DNA from: JBFFXF01 sp041569895
Lineage (GTDB): Bacteria > Planctomycetota > UBA8108 > JACQVS01
Direction of reading: 5' to 3'
Assembly: GCA_041569895.1 (NCBI GenBank)
Contig: JBFFXF010000334.1
Location: 1-7,283 of the forward strand
Length of the DNA: 7,283 nucleotides
In this document: in pieces, positions 1 through 5,908 of the stretch
Layout: every line of letters starts with the position of its first letter
Position numbering within the stretch: position 1 is the first letter of the stretch
Position numbers and translations under genes: made by a program
The notes under the pieces: model-generated
What the model saw: the letters and a program-made list of their open reading frames with translations, nothing else
Databases searched by the model: none
Told to the model about the DNA's origin: nothing

Positions 1-26
1 CACCGTCGGTTCCGGCCCCGACGGTG
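1..26. other. Perfect 9-bp inverted repeat at the window edge
   Basis: CACCGTCGG (1-9) is exactly complementary to CCGACGGTG (18-26), leaving an 8-nt loop. The structure may continue beyond the window start. There is no T-run on either side, so it does not look like a standard intrinsic terminator. It lies beside the hexamer repeat element that starts at 43. Its function is unknown. Confidence 0.5.
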
Positions 27-42
27 GCCGTCGGGTGGACGC

Positions 43-118
43 CGGGCGCTTTCGGGCACGGGCACGGGCACGGGACCGGGGACGGGACCGTTCCCGTCCA
101 CGAGGACGAGGACGAACG
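43..118 (+). repeat. Phased hexanucleotide repeat element, left copy
   Basis: The element starts with a 14-base head, CGGGCGCTTTCGGG (43-56). From 53 to 118 there are eleven 6-base units, each beginning with CG: three CGGGCA, then CGGGAC, CGGGGA, CGGGAC, CGTTCC, CGTCCA, two CGAGGA and CGAACG. The same head and the same order of unit types (CGGGNN, then CGAGGA) recur in inverted orientation at 7057-7132. The left copy begins 29 nt beyond the gloA stop and is antisense to gloA. The plus strand carries six runs of three or more G separated by 2-3 nt (54-86), which fits a G-quadruplex-forming pattern. The role is not known. Confidence 0.85.
80..99 (-). other. 8-bp stem-loop downstream of gloA
   Basis: GGACGGGA (80-87) pairs exactly with TCCCGTCC (92-99) around a 4-nt loop. 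In the gloA transcript it would form about 48 nt after the stop codon. No U-run follows on the minus strand, so it is at best a weak or non-canonical terminator. It is built from the hexamer units of the surrounding repeat element and has no clear counterpart in the right-hand copy. Confidence 0.4.
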
Positions 119-147
119 CTCGATCCTCGAGGGAAGTTCCGATCCCC

Positions 148-534
148 TCACGACTTCTTGCCGAGCAACTCGATCTTGTACCCGTCCGGATCCTCGACGA
201 ACGCCAGCACCGTCGTGCCGTGCTTCATCGGCCCGGGCTCGCGCACGATGTTGGCGCCGGCCGTGCGGAGCTTCTCGCACGCCTTGTAGACGTCGTCGAC
301 CTCGATGGCGATGTGGCCGTAGGCGTTGCCGAGGTCGTAGCTGTCGGTGTCCCAGTTGTGGGTGAGCTCGAGGACGGTGTTCTCCGACTCGTCGCCGTAG
401 CCGAGGAACGCCAGGGTGAACTTGCCGTCGGGGTAGTCCTTCTTCCTCAGCAGCTTCATGCCGAGGACGTCGCGGTAGTACGCGATCGACCGGTCGAGGT
501 CCCCCACCCGGAGCATGGTGTGCAGCAGTCGCAT
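148..534 (-). CDS. gloA: Lactoylglutathione lyase (glyoxalase I)
   Basis: This 128-residue cytoplasmic enzyme converts the hemithioacetal of methylglyoxal and glutathione (or a similar thiol) into S-lactoylglutathione, the first step of methylglyoxal detoxification. It has two VOC-fold halves, about residues 1-60 and 70-126. The four metal ligands expected for the short bacterial enzyme are all present with the usual spacing: His5, Glu56, His74 and Glu122. The family motifs LRVGDLDRSIAYY (8-20) and EDPDGYKIEL (114-123) are clear. The lack of the insertions seen in longer zinc-type enzymes suggests the Ni/Co-dependent E. coli-like class. The start is supported by a strong Shine-Dalgarno 6 nt upstream. 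The gene stands alone and is divergent from the DUF1553 gene. Planctomycetes often lack glutathione, so the true thiol cofactor is uncertain. Confidence 0.95.
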   Translation of the reverse strand: MRLLHTMLRVGDLDRSIAYYRDVLGMKLLRKKDYPDGKFTLAFLGYGDESENTVLELTHNWDTDSYDLGNAYGHIAIEVDDVYKACEKLRTAGANIVREPGPMKHGTTVLAFVEDPDGYKIELLGKKS

Positions 535-540
535 TCTGGC

Positions 541-546
541 TCTCCT
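541..546 (-). promoter_or_regulatory. Shine-Dalgarno site of gloA
   Basis: Read on the minus strand, AGGAGA lies 6 nt before the gloA ATG. It is the best Shine-Dalgarno match in the window and fixes the gloA start. It contrasts with the DUF1553 gene and the small-protein gene, which have no such motif. Confidence 0.8.
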
Positions 547-547
547 G

Positions 548-563
548 TCGGTCTTTCGGTCTT
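548..563. repeat. Two tandem copies of TCGGTCTT in the gloA leader
   Basis: TCGGTCTT occurs at 548-555 and again at 556-563, followed by a related TCAGTCGGTCT. On the minus strand this gives AAGACCGA repeats directly upstream of the gloA Shine-Dalgarno, within the predicted 5' leader. It could be a slippage product or a small regulatory site. Nothing more can be said from sequence. Confidence 0.5.
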
Positions 564-615
564 TCAGTCGGTCTGATTGCCTCTGCCCGCCGCCGGCGAC
601 GGCCTTTCGGCCCGG

Positions 616-646
616 ATTATACGACCCGGAACGGCCGCCTTGCCAA
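616..646 (-). promoter_or_regulatory. Predicted sigma70-type promoter of gloA
   Basis: On the minus strand there is a perfect TATAAT -10 box (bases 621 to 616). Upstream is TTGGCA (646 to 641), a 5/6 match to the -35 consensus. The 19-nt spacer is longer than the optimal 17. Transcription would start near 609, giving a leader of about 75 nt before the gloA ATG. Bases 641-645 are shared with the opposing promoter of the DUF1553 gene. Confidence 0.55.
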
Positions 647-668
647 CCCGGATCGAACCTTCTACCAT
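640..668 (+). promoter_or_regulatory. Predicted promoter of the DUF1553-DUF1501 operon
   Basis: TTGCCA (640-645) is followed after 17 nt by TACCAT (663-668), a good -35 and an acceptable -10. The ATG at 678 is only 9 nt beyond the -10 box, so the transcript should start at or within about 3 nt of the start codon. No Shine-Dalgarno precedes this ATG, which agrees with a leaderless or near-leaderless message. The -35 overlaps that of the divergent gloA promoter. Confidence 0.5.
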
Positions 669-677
669 CAGCGCCGT

Positions 678-2591
678 ATGAGCCACGTCAGACGTCGGGT
701 CACCATTGCGCTGCGCGGAATCGCGGTCCTCGTCGTTCTCGGTCTGCTGCCCACCGGCCGCGCGGACGACACCACCGGCAGCGGCGCCGGCGTCCCCGGT
801 CGCGAGTTCTGGTCCTTCCGTCCCCTCGAGGTGACGCCGCCTCCGGACGTCGCCGGCGTGTCGTGGGCGCGCACGCCGATCGATCGGTTCATTCTCGCCG
901 CGCTCGACGCGCGCGGCATCGGCCCCAATCCGATCGCCGATCGGCGAACGCTGATCCGGCGCGTCTCGTTCTCGCTGCTCGGCCTGCCGCCGACGCCGGA
1001 CGAGGTCGAGGCGTTCGTCGCCGACCCCGCTCCCGATGCGTGGTCGAGGCTGCTCGACCGGCTGCTCGCATCGCCGCAGCTCGGCGAGCGCTGGGCGCGG
1101 CACTGGATGGACGTCGCGCGCTTCGCGGAGTCGCACGGGTACGAGCAGGACTACGACCGGCCGCACGCCTACCACTACCGCGACTTCCTGATCCGGGCCT
1201 TCAACGCGGACCTGCCCTACGACCGTTTCGTCGCGCTGCAGCTCGCGGGCGACGAGCTCGCTCCCGGCGATCCCCTCGCCCTCGCCGCCACCGGGTTCCT
1301 GGGCGGCGGGGCGTTCCCGACGCAGCTCACCGAGGCCGAGTTCGAGTCCGCGCGCTACGACGAGCTCGACGACATGATCTCGACCACCGGCGGCGCGTTT
1401 CTCGGGCTCACCATCGGCTGTGCACGCTGCCACGACCACAAGTACGACCCGATCTCCTCGCGCGAGTACTACCGCCTCGTGTCGACGTTCACGACGACCA
1501 TCCGCAGCGAGGTCGAGGTCGAGACCGAGACCGGGGAGAAGACGAAGGTCCAGGTGACCGCCGAGGGCGTCAAGCCCACGAAACACCACGCCGACGGACG
1601 CGGCTTCCCGCACTTCTACGACAAGACGCACTTCCTCGAGCGCGGCGACGTCCACCAGAAGGGTCCCGAGGCGACGCCCGGGTTCCTCGACGTGTTGCTG
1701 CCGCTCGACGACGACGACTCGCGATGGCAGCTCGCGCCGCCGGAGGGCTGGGACCGCACCACGTTCCGTCGCGCGTCCCTGGCGCGCTGGATCACCGACA
1801 CCGCCGACGGGGCGGGGCACCTCGCGGCTCGAGTCATCGTCAACCGGATCTGGCACCACCACCTCGGCCGTGGACTGGTCGCGACGCCGAACGACTTCGG
1901 CGCGCAGGGCGAGCGCCCCTCCCATCCCGAGCTCCTCGACCGGCTCGCCGCGGACCTCCTCGAGCACCGCTGGAGCCTGAAGCGAATGCATCGCTCGATC
2001 CTCACGAGCGCCGTGTTCATGCAGGGCGGAGGATTCGACGAGGCGCGCGCGTCGATCGACCGCGAGAACATGCTGCTCTGGCGACGGGCGCCGCGCCGGC
2101 TCGAGGCGGAGGCGCTGCGCGACTCGATGCTCCACGTTGCCGGTCTGCTCGACACGACGATGTACGGCCCGGGAACGCTCGACGCTGGCATGCGCCGGCG
2201 CAGCGTTTACTTCTTCATCAAGCGCAGCAAGCTGATCCCCGCGATGATGCTCTTCGACTGGCCGGAGCACCTCGTCACCATCGGACGGCGCAGCCGGACG
2301 ACGACCGCCTCCCAGGCGCTGATGATGTTGAACGGTCCGGAGGCCCGTCGCTGCGCCGAGGGCCTCGCCGGTCGGCTCGGGGCGCTGCCGCCGGAGGAAG
2401 CCGTTACCCGGGGATACGCGCTCGCATTCGGACGGCCGCCCACCGCGCCGGAGCTCCGCCTGACGACCGAATTCCTGGAGCGCCAGCGCGCGATTCACGA
2501 GCGCGCCGGTGGCGCCGACGCCGCGCGACTCGCGCTGGTCGACTTCTGCCAGTCGCTCCTCGGCGCCAACGAGTTCATCTACGTGGATTGA
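678..2591 (+). CDS. Exported DUF1549/DUF1553 (PSCyt2-PSD1) protein
   Basis: This 637-residue protein is probably exported. It has a Sec-type signal peptide: RRR at 5-7, a hydrophobic stretch at about 10-24, and a likely cut after Ala29 (GRA/DD). DUF1549 (PSCyt2) covers about 42-275, with the family pattern NPIADRRTLIRRVSFSLLGL and the invariant CARCHDHKYDPI (Cys248, Cys251, His252). DUF1553 (PSD1) covers about 365-637, with RVIVNRIWHHHLGRGLV (from Arg385), a TASQALMMLNGP stretch, and the typical ending ANEFIYVD. Many relatives also carry an N-terminal planctomycete cytochrome c domain (PSCyt1); here the DUF1549 region follows the signal peptide directly, so this is the short architecture. No biochemical role is established for the family. 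The stop is 1 nt before the DUF1501 start, indicating one operon. The start was chosen because it gives the signal peptide and sits at the promoter. Confidence 0.92.
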   Translation: MSHVRRRVTIALRGIAVLVVLGLLPTGRADDTTGSGAGVPGREFWSFRPLEVTPPPDVAGVSWARTPIDRFILAALDARGIGPNPIADRRTLIRRVSFSLLGLPPTPDEVEAFVADPAPDAWSRLLDRLLASPQLGERWARHWMDVARFAESHGYEQDYDRPHAYHYRDFLIRAFNADLPYDRFVALQLAGDELAPGDPLALAATGFLGGGAFPTQLTEAEFESARYDELDDMISTTGGAFLGLTIGCARCHDHKYDPISSREYYRLVSTFTTTIRSEVEVETETGEKTKVQVTAEGVKPTKHHADGRGFPHFYDKTHFLERGDVHQKGPEATPGFLDVLLPLDDDDSRWQLAPPEGWDRTTFRRASLARWITDTADGAGHLAARVIVNRIWHHHLGRGLVATPNDFGAQGERPSHPELLDRLAADLLEHRWSLKRMHRSILTSAVFMQGGGFDEARASIDRENMLLWRRAPRRLEAEALRDSMLHVAGLLDTTMYGPGTLDAGMRRRSVYFFIKRSKLIPAMMLFDWPEHLVTIGRRSRTTTASQALMMLNGPEARRCAEGLAGRLGALPPEEAVTRGYALAFGRPPTAPELRLTTEFLERQRAIHERAGGADAARLALVDFCQSLLGANEFIYVD

Positions 2592-2592
2592 C

Positions 2593-4128
2593 ATGAGCAC
2601 CAGACGCGACATTCCCAACGCCACCGCGATCGACGGCGCCGGCGATCTCGCCGGGCTGACACGCCGCGAGCTCCTCCGGAGGGCCGGCTGCGGCGCCGGG
2701 ATGCTCGGCCTCGCCGGGGTGCTCCTCGACGCCGGGCTGCTCCGGGCGGAGCCGGCCGGCGATCGTCGCGCCGGCGCGACCGGACCGGGCGATCGCGCGC
2801 TCGATCCGCTCGGCGCCCGGGACCCCCACTTCACCGCGCGCGCGAAGCGCGTCATCTGGGTGTTCATCAACGGCGGGCCGAGCCACGTCGACACGTGGGA
2901 CTACAAGCCGGCGCTCGAGAGGTGGAACGGCAAGTCGATCCGCGAGTTCGACCCGACCTTCAAGAACACCACCGGCTTCTTCAAGGACGCGGTCGGCAAC
3001 CTGATGCAGTCGCCGTTCACGTTCTCGCCGCGGGGCCAGTGCGGCAAGATGGTCTCGGAGATCTTCCCCTTCCTCGGCGAGCACGTCGACCGCATGGCGT
3101 TCATCCACTCGGGATTCAGCGAGTCGAACAACCACTCGCCGGCGCTCTTCATGATGAACACCGGCTTCCCGCGCATGGGGTTCCCGTGCGTCGGGTCGTG
3201 GGTCACGTACGGCCTCGGCACCGAGAGCCGCGACCTGCCTGGCTTCGTCGTCATGAGCGATCCGAAGGGTCGCGGGCTGCCGAAGGGACACGCCGCCAAC
3301 TGGGGCGCCGCGTTCCTGCCCGGCGTGTACCAGGGGACCCACCTGCGCCCGAAGGGACCGCCGATCGACAACCTCGAGCCGCCACCGCACGCCTCGTCCG
3401 ACTCGCAGCGATCGCTGCTCGATTTCCTCGGCGGCCTCAATCGCCTGCACCGCGAGCGTCACGAGGCCGAGGCCGAGCTCACCGCGCGCATCGAGAGCTT
3501 CGAGCTCGCCTACCGGATGCAGTCCGCCGCGCCCGAGGCGATCGACCTCGAGGCGGAGCCGGAGCACGTGCGGCGCCTCTACGGCGTCGGCGATCCGCAC
3601 TGCGACCACTTCGCGCGGCAATGCCTCACCGCCCGCCGCCTCGTCGAGCGCGGCGTACGGTTCGTGCAGATCTACTCGGGCGGCATGGAGAACCAGCGCT
3701 CCTGGGACGGGCACAACGACATCAAGGGGAACCACACGCAGTTCGCCGGCGAGACCGACCGGCCCGTCGCGGGGCTGCTCACCGACCTGCAACAGCGCGG
3801 CCTCCTCGACGACACGCTGGTGATCTGGGCCGGCGAGTTCGGGCGCCTGCCGATCGCGCAGAAGGCGAAGGAGCCCGGCCGCGACCACAACCCGCACTGC
3901 TTCACGGCGTGGCTCGCGGGCGGCGGAGTCCGCGGCGGGACGACGTACGGCGCCTCCGACGAGATCGGCTACAAGGCGGCCGAGGACCGCGTCCACGTCA
4001 ACGACTTGCACGCCACCATCCTGCACCTCCTCGGCGTCGATCACGAGCGGCTGACGTATCGCTACAGCGGGCGCGAGTTCCGCCTCACGGACGTGGGCGG
4101 CCGCGTTCTGCACGAGATTGTCGCGTGA
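2593..4128 (+). CDS. Tat-exported DUF1501 protein
   Basis: This 511-residue protein has a twin-arginine signal: TRRELLRRAG at 23-32 followed by a hydrophobic stretch at about 33-50. It would therefore be exported folded. DUF1501 fills the rest and belongs to the alkaline phosphatase/sulfatase-like clan. Visible family motifs are VFINGGPSHVDTWDYKP (from Val90), NNHSPALFM (from Asn179), WDGHND (371-376), AGEFGR (413-418), GRDHNPHCF (429-437) and VNDLHATILHLLGVD near the end. The conserved Asp and His residues in these blocks are candidate metal ligands, but substrate and activity are unknown. The ATG at 2593 comes 1 nt after the DUF1553 stop (TGAcATG), which suggests translational coupling. An in-frame ATG at 2509 would add 28 low-complexity residues ahead of the Tat signal and bury it in the upstream gene, so it was rejected. 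Confidence 0.93.
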   Translation: MSTRRDIPNATAIDGAGDLAGLTRRELLRRAGCGAGMLGLAGVLLDAGLLRAEPAGDRRAGATGPGDRALDPLGARDPHFTARAKRVIWVFINGGPSHVDTWDYKPALERWNGKSIREFDPTFKNTTGFFKDAVGNLMQSPFTFSPRGQCGKMVSEIFPFLGEHVDRMAFIHSGFSESNNHSPALFMMNTGFPRMGFPCVGSWVTYGLGTESRDLPGFVVMSDPKGRGLPKGHAANWGAAFLPGVYQGTHLRPKGPPIDNLEPPPHASSDSQRSLLDFLGGLNRLHRERHEAEAELTARIESFELAYRMQSAAPEAIDLEAEPEHVRRLYGVGDPHCDHFARQCLTARRLVERGVRFVQIYSGGMENQRSWDGHNDIKGNHTQFAGETDRPVAGLLTDLQQRGLLDDTLVIWAGEFGRLPIAQKAKEPGRDHNPHCFTAWLAGGGVRGGTTYGASDEIGYKAAEDRVHVNDLHATILHLLGVDHERLTYRYSGREFRLTDVGGRVLHEIVA

Positions 4129-4176
4129 GCGGCGCGCGACCCGAGGCGCCCTTGATGCGGCTGACTCCCCGCCTTC

Positions 4177-4204
4177 TTGCCACCGGCCAGCGCACGGTTA
4201 CGAT
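4177..4204 (+). promoter_or_regulatory. Predicted promoter of the small-protein/nucleotidyltransferase cassette
   Basis: TTGCCA (4177-4182) is followed after 16 nt by TACGAT (4199-4204). The ATG at 4211 begins 7 nt after the -10 box, exactly where transcription is expected to start, so the message would be leaderless. There is no Shine-Dalgarno. The form closely matches the promoter at 640-668, including CCGG just after the -35. Confidence 0.5.
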
Positions 4205-4210
4205 GGCAGC

Positions 4211-4471
4211 ATGACCGACCGCGAGTGGGATCCACGTGCGTTCGCCGAGGCCAACACCCGGGCCACGGAAGAGCACCTGCGGTCGCTCACCATCGAGCGC
4301 GCCGCCGAGATCCTCGAGGAGCTTCTCGAGGCGCAATCGGAGCTCACCGCTGTCGAGGGAGCGCCGCCGCCTCTCGAGAATCCCCCTCCGGAGAGCTGGC
4401 CAGCCCGTCTGCTCGGCGGGTCCGACGACGATAACCTCCCGGTTCCCGGAGCGCATGGCCACCGTTCCTGA
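4211..4471 (+). CDS. Hypothetical 86-residue protein upstream of a nucleotidyltransferase gene
   Basis: I do not recognise a named family. The protein is acidic. Residues about 8-49 look strongly helical (ANTRATEEHLRSL, then IERAAEILEELLEAQSEL). A proline-rich stretch (APPPLENPPPESWP, 51-64) and a short polar tail follow. There is no signal peptide or membrane segment. Its last 17 nt overlap the start of the nucleotidyltransferase gene, so the two are likely co-translated. A small helical protein before a stand-alone nucleotidyltransferase is a layout common in toxin-antitoxin-like pairs, but that role is inferred from position only. The start at 4211 was chosen for the promoter match. An in-frame ATG at 4118 would overlap the DUF1501 gene and add an Arg/Pro-rich sequence typical of out-of-frame translation. 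Confidence 0.7.
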   Translation: MTDREWDPRAFAEANTRATEEHLRSLTIERAAEILEELLEAQSELTAVEGAPPPLENPPPESWPARLLGGSDDDNLPVPGAHGHRS

Positions 4472-5045
4472 AGCCTTCAGGAAGGTCGTCGAGCTGCTGG
4501 AAGCGGAAAGGACGCCGTTCGTCGTCATCGGGGCGCTTGCCGCCGGCCTCCAGGGGGACCCGCGAATGACGAACGACGTCGACTGCATGGTGTCGATCAA
4601 GACCGAGGACGTCGCGGACCTGGCCAGAGCAGCGCGGTCCAGGGGCTTCGAGGTCGAGCCCGAGCTCGCCGAGACACAATGGGTGGCGAGCGGCTTCTTC
4701 CGTATGTGGTACGGGGACTCTCCGCGGATCGCGGTCGACATGATGACCTCGAACTCCGACTTTTTCCGGGAGGTGGTCTGGCGAGCCGAACCGGTCCGTC
4801 TTTTTGGCTGCGAGATCTTCGTTCCTTCCGCCGAGGACATTCTCTTGCTGAAGGTGATGGCGTGGCGCATGAAGGACCTGGGCGACATCGCCGCCATCGT
4901 CTCGCGTCACCGGGGCCGGCTCGACAGGCAGTATCTCGACAAGTGGGCCGTCTGGCTCGGGTCGAAAGGCGGTGAGCTGGAAGAAGTCCCCGAGCGGCTG
5001 TCGGCCGTTCTCGAGGGGCGCTCGGGACCGCCGGCTGTTCCGTAG
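4455..5045 (+). CDS. Nucleotidyltransferase-fold protein (DUF6036/AbiEii-like)
   Basis: This 196-residue protein matches minimal nucleotidyltransferase-fold proteins. The core motif runs FVVIGALAAGLQGDPRMTNDVD (22-43) with the G-x-x-A-x-G signature and the acidic pair Asp41/Asp43. A likely third metal-binding acid is Asp95 in PRIAVDMM. A later block, PSAEDILLLKVMAWRMKDLGD (124-144), is typical of the AbiEii/DUF6036-type group. Members may transfer a nucleotide to RNA or protein, and several act as toxins or antitoxins; the substrate here cannot be read from sequence. All visible catalytic acids are present, so it is probably active. The start overlaps the preceding gene by 17 nt. A GGAG at 4448-4451 is only 3 nt from the ATG, so translation may depend on coupling. 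The exact subfamily is uncertain. Confidence 0.82.
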   Translation: MATVPEAFRKVVELLEAERTPFVVIGALAAGLQGDPRMTNDVDCMVSIKTEDVADLARAARSRGFEVEPELAETQWVASGFFRMWYGDSPRIAVDMMTSNSDFFREVVWRAEPVRLFGCEIFVPSAEDILLLKVMAWRMKDLGDIAAIVSRHRGRLDRQYLDKWAVWLGSKGGELEEVPERLSAVLEGRSGPPAVP

Positions 5046-5117
5046 CGAGCGATCGTGTCGTTCACGGTCCGTCTCGTCATCCGTTCGCCGTGCGGTCGTC
5101 GGTCGTGTCGCGGCTCA

Positions 5118-5146
5118 TGGTAAACGCGTCGCCCGGTTGCTATGAT
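5118..5146 (+). promoter_or_regulatory. Predicted extended -10 promoter for the HAD/PLP-enzyme pair
   Basis: TATGAT (5141-5146) is a 5/6 match to the -10 box and is preceded by TGC, the extended -10 pattern TGN. The base stretch 17 nt upstream (TGGTAA, 5118-5123) is a poor -35, which an extended -10 can offset. Transcription would start near 5153, leaving about 30 nt before the ATG at 5183. This rules against the in-frame ATG at 5117 as the start. Confidence 0.45.
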
Positions 5147-5182
5147 CCCCCACACCCGGACGCCCCGATTGCGAGATCTGCG

Positions 5183-5908
5183 ATGGCCTCGGACTTCCAG
5201 GCACACGCTGCCGACGCGCTGCACGGCCTCATCTTCGACGTCGACGGTGTCGTCGCCGATACCGAGGGCGTCAACGCCGCCGCGAGCATCCGGGTCTTCG
5301 AGGACCTCTTCGGACTCTCCGGCGTGCGGCCCGCGGATTTCGAGGCCGGGCTCGGTCGCGGCGCGGCCGAGTACATGCGCGCCGCGGCCCGGGTTCACGG
5401 GGTCGAGCTCTCCGATGCTGACGTCGAGCGCGCCACCGCCGCGCGCCTCGAGGGCTTCCTCGCCCGGCTCGCGGCGAGTCCGCTGCCGGCCTTTCCGGGC
5501 GTACTGGAGCTGATGCGCGTCGGTCTCGAGCGCGATGACTTCCGCGTGGCCATCGCCACGAGCAGCGCGCGCGAGAAGTCACAGGCGGTGCTCGAGTCCG
5601 CCGGCGTGCCGTGGCGCGATCTCGTGTACATCACGGGCGACGACGTGACGCGCAAGAAGCCGGACCCCGAGATCTTCCTCACCGCTGCTGACCGGATCGG
5701 CGTGCCGCCCGCCCGTTGCCTGGTGATCGAGGACGCGCCGAACGGGGTCGCCGCGGCGCGCGCTGCCGACTGCCGGTGCGTCGCCGTGACCAACACCGTC
5801 TCGCGCGACAAGCTCGCCGACGCCGATCGCGTCGTCGACAGCCTCGCCGAGATCACCATCGACGACATCGCGGTGATGATCGACAGCGCGGGGGACGCCG
5901 TCCGATGA
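5183..5908 (+). CDS. HAD-superfamily phosphatase/phosphomutase (CbbY/beta-PGM-like)
   Basis: This 241-residue cytoplasmic HAD enzyme has all four motifs: motif I FDVDGVV with nucleophile Asp19 and acid/base Asp21; motif II ATSSA (Thr126/Ser127); motif III KKPDPEIF with Lys159; and motif IV VIEDAPNG with Glu183-Asp184. Residues about 28-110 form the helical C1-type cap. The KKPDP and IEDAPNG forms fit the CbbY/beta-phosphoglucomutase/phosphoglycolate phosphatase group. A small phosphorylated metabolite, often a sugar phosphate, is the expected substrate, but the exact one is not predictable. A weak GCGAG site (5171-5175) lies 7 nt before the ATG. The stop overlaps the next gene as ATGA, so expression of the two is coupled. 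The in-frame ATG at 5117 was rejected because it lies upstream of the predicted transcription start. Confidence 0.9.
   Translation: MASDFQAHAADALHGLIFDVDGVVADTEGVNAAASIRVFEDLFGLSGVRPADFEAGLGRGAAEYMRAAARVHGVELSDADVERATAARLEGFLARLAASPLPAFPGVLELMRVGLERDDFRVAIATSSAREKSQAVLESAGVPWRDLVYITGDDVTRKKPDPEIFLTAADRIGVPPARCLVIEDAPNGVAAARAADCRCVAVTNTVSRDKLADADRVVDSLAEITIDDIAVMIDSAGDAVR

Noticed and set aside
1419..1433. CxxCH as evidence for a c-type cytochrome
   Set aside because: CARCH is the invariant motif of DUF1549 itself, and heme binding there is unproven. No separate cytochrome c fold is visible in this protein.
564..2894. Very long open frames antisense to, and in another frame of, the DUF1553 gene
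   Set aside because: They are rich in Arg, Ala, Pro, Glu and Val with no recognisable motif, cross the divergent promoters and the operon junction, and are typical shadows in GC-rich DNA. The plus-strand frame at 678-2591 has clear family motifs instead.
2575..4113. Long antisense open frame opposite the DUF1501 gene
   Set aside because: Its composition is that of a GC-rich shadow (Val, Glu, Ala, Arg) and it has no domain motif. The sense frame is a full DUF1501 protein.
4120..4140. 6-bp hairpin (GTCGCG/CGCGAC) over the DUF1501 stop as a terminator
   Set aside because: The stem is short, includes coding bases and has no T-run. Such pairs arise easily at this GC content.
5117..5182. N-terminal extension of the HAD protein from an upstream in-frame ATG
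   Set aside because: The added residues have no HAD homology, and the predicted -10 box and transcription start lie downstream of that ATG.
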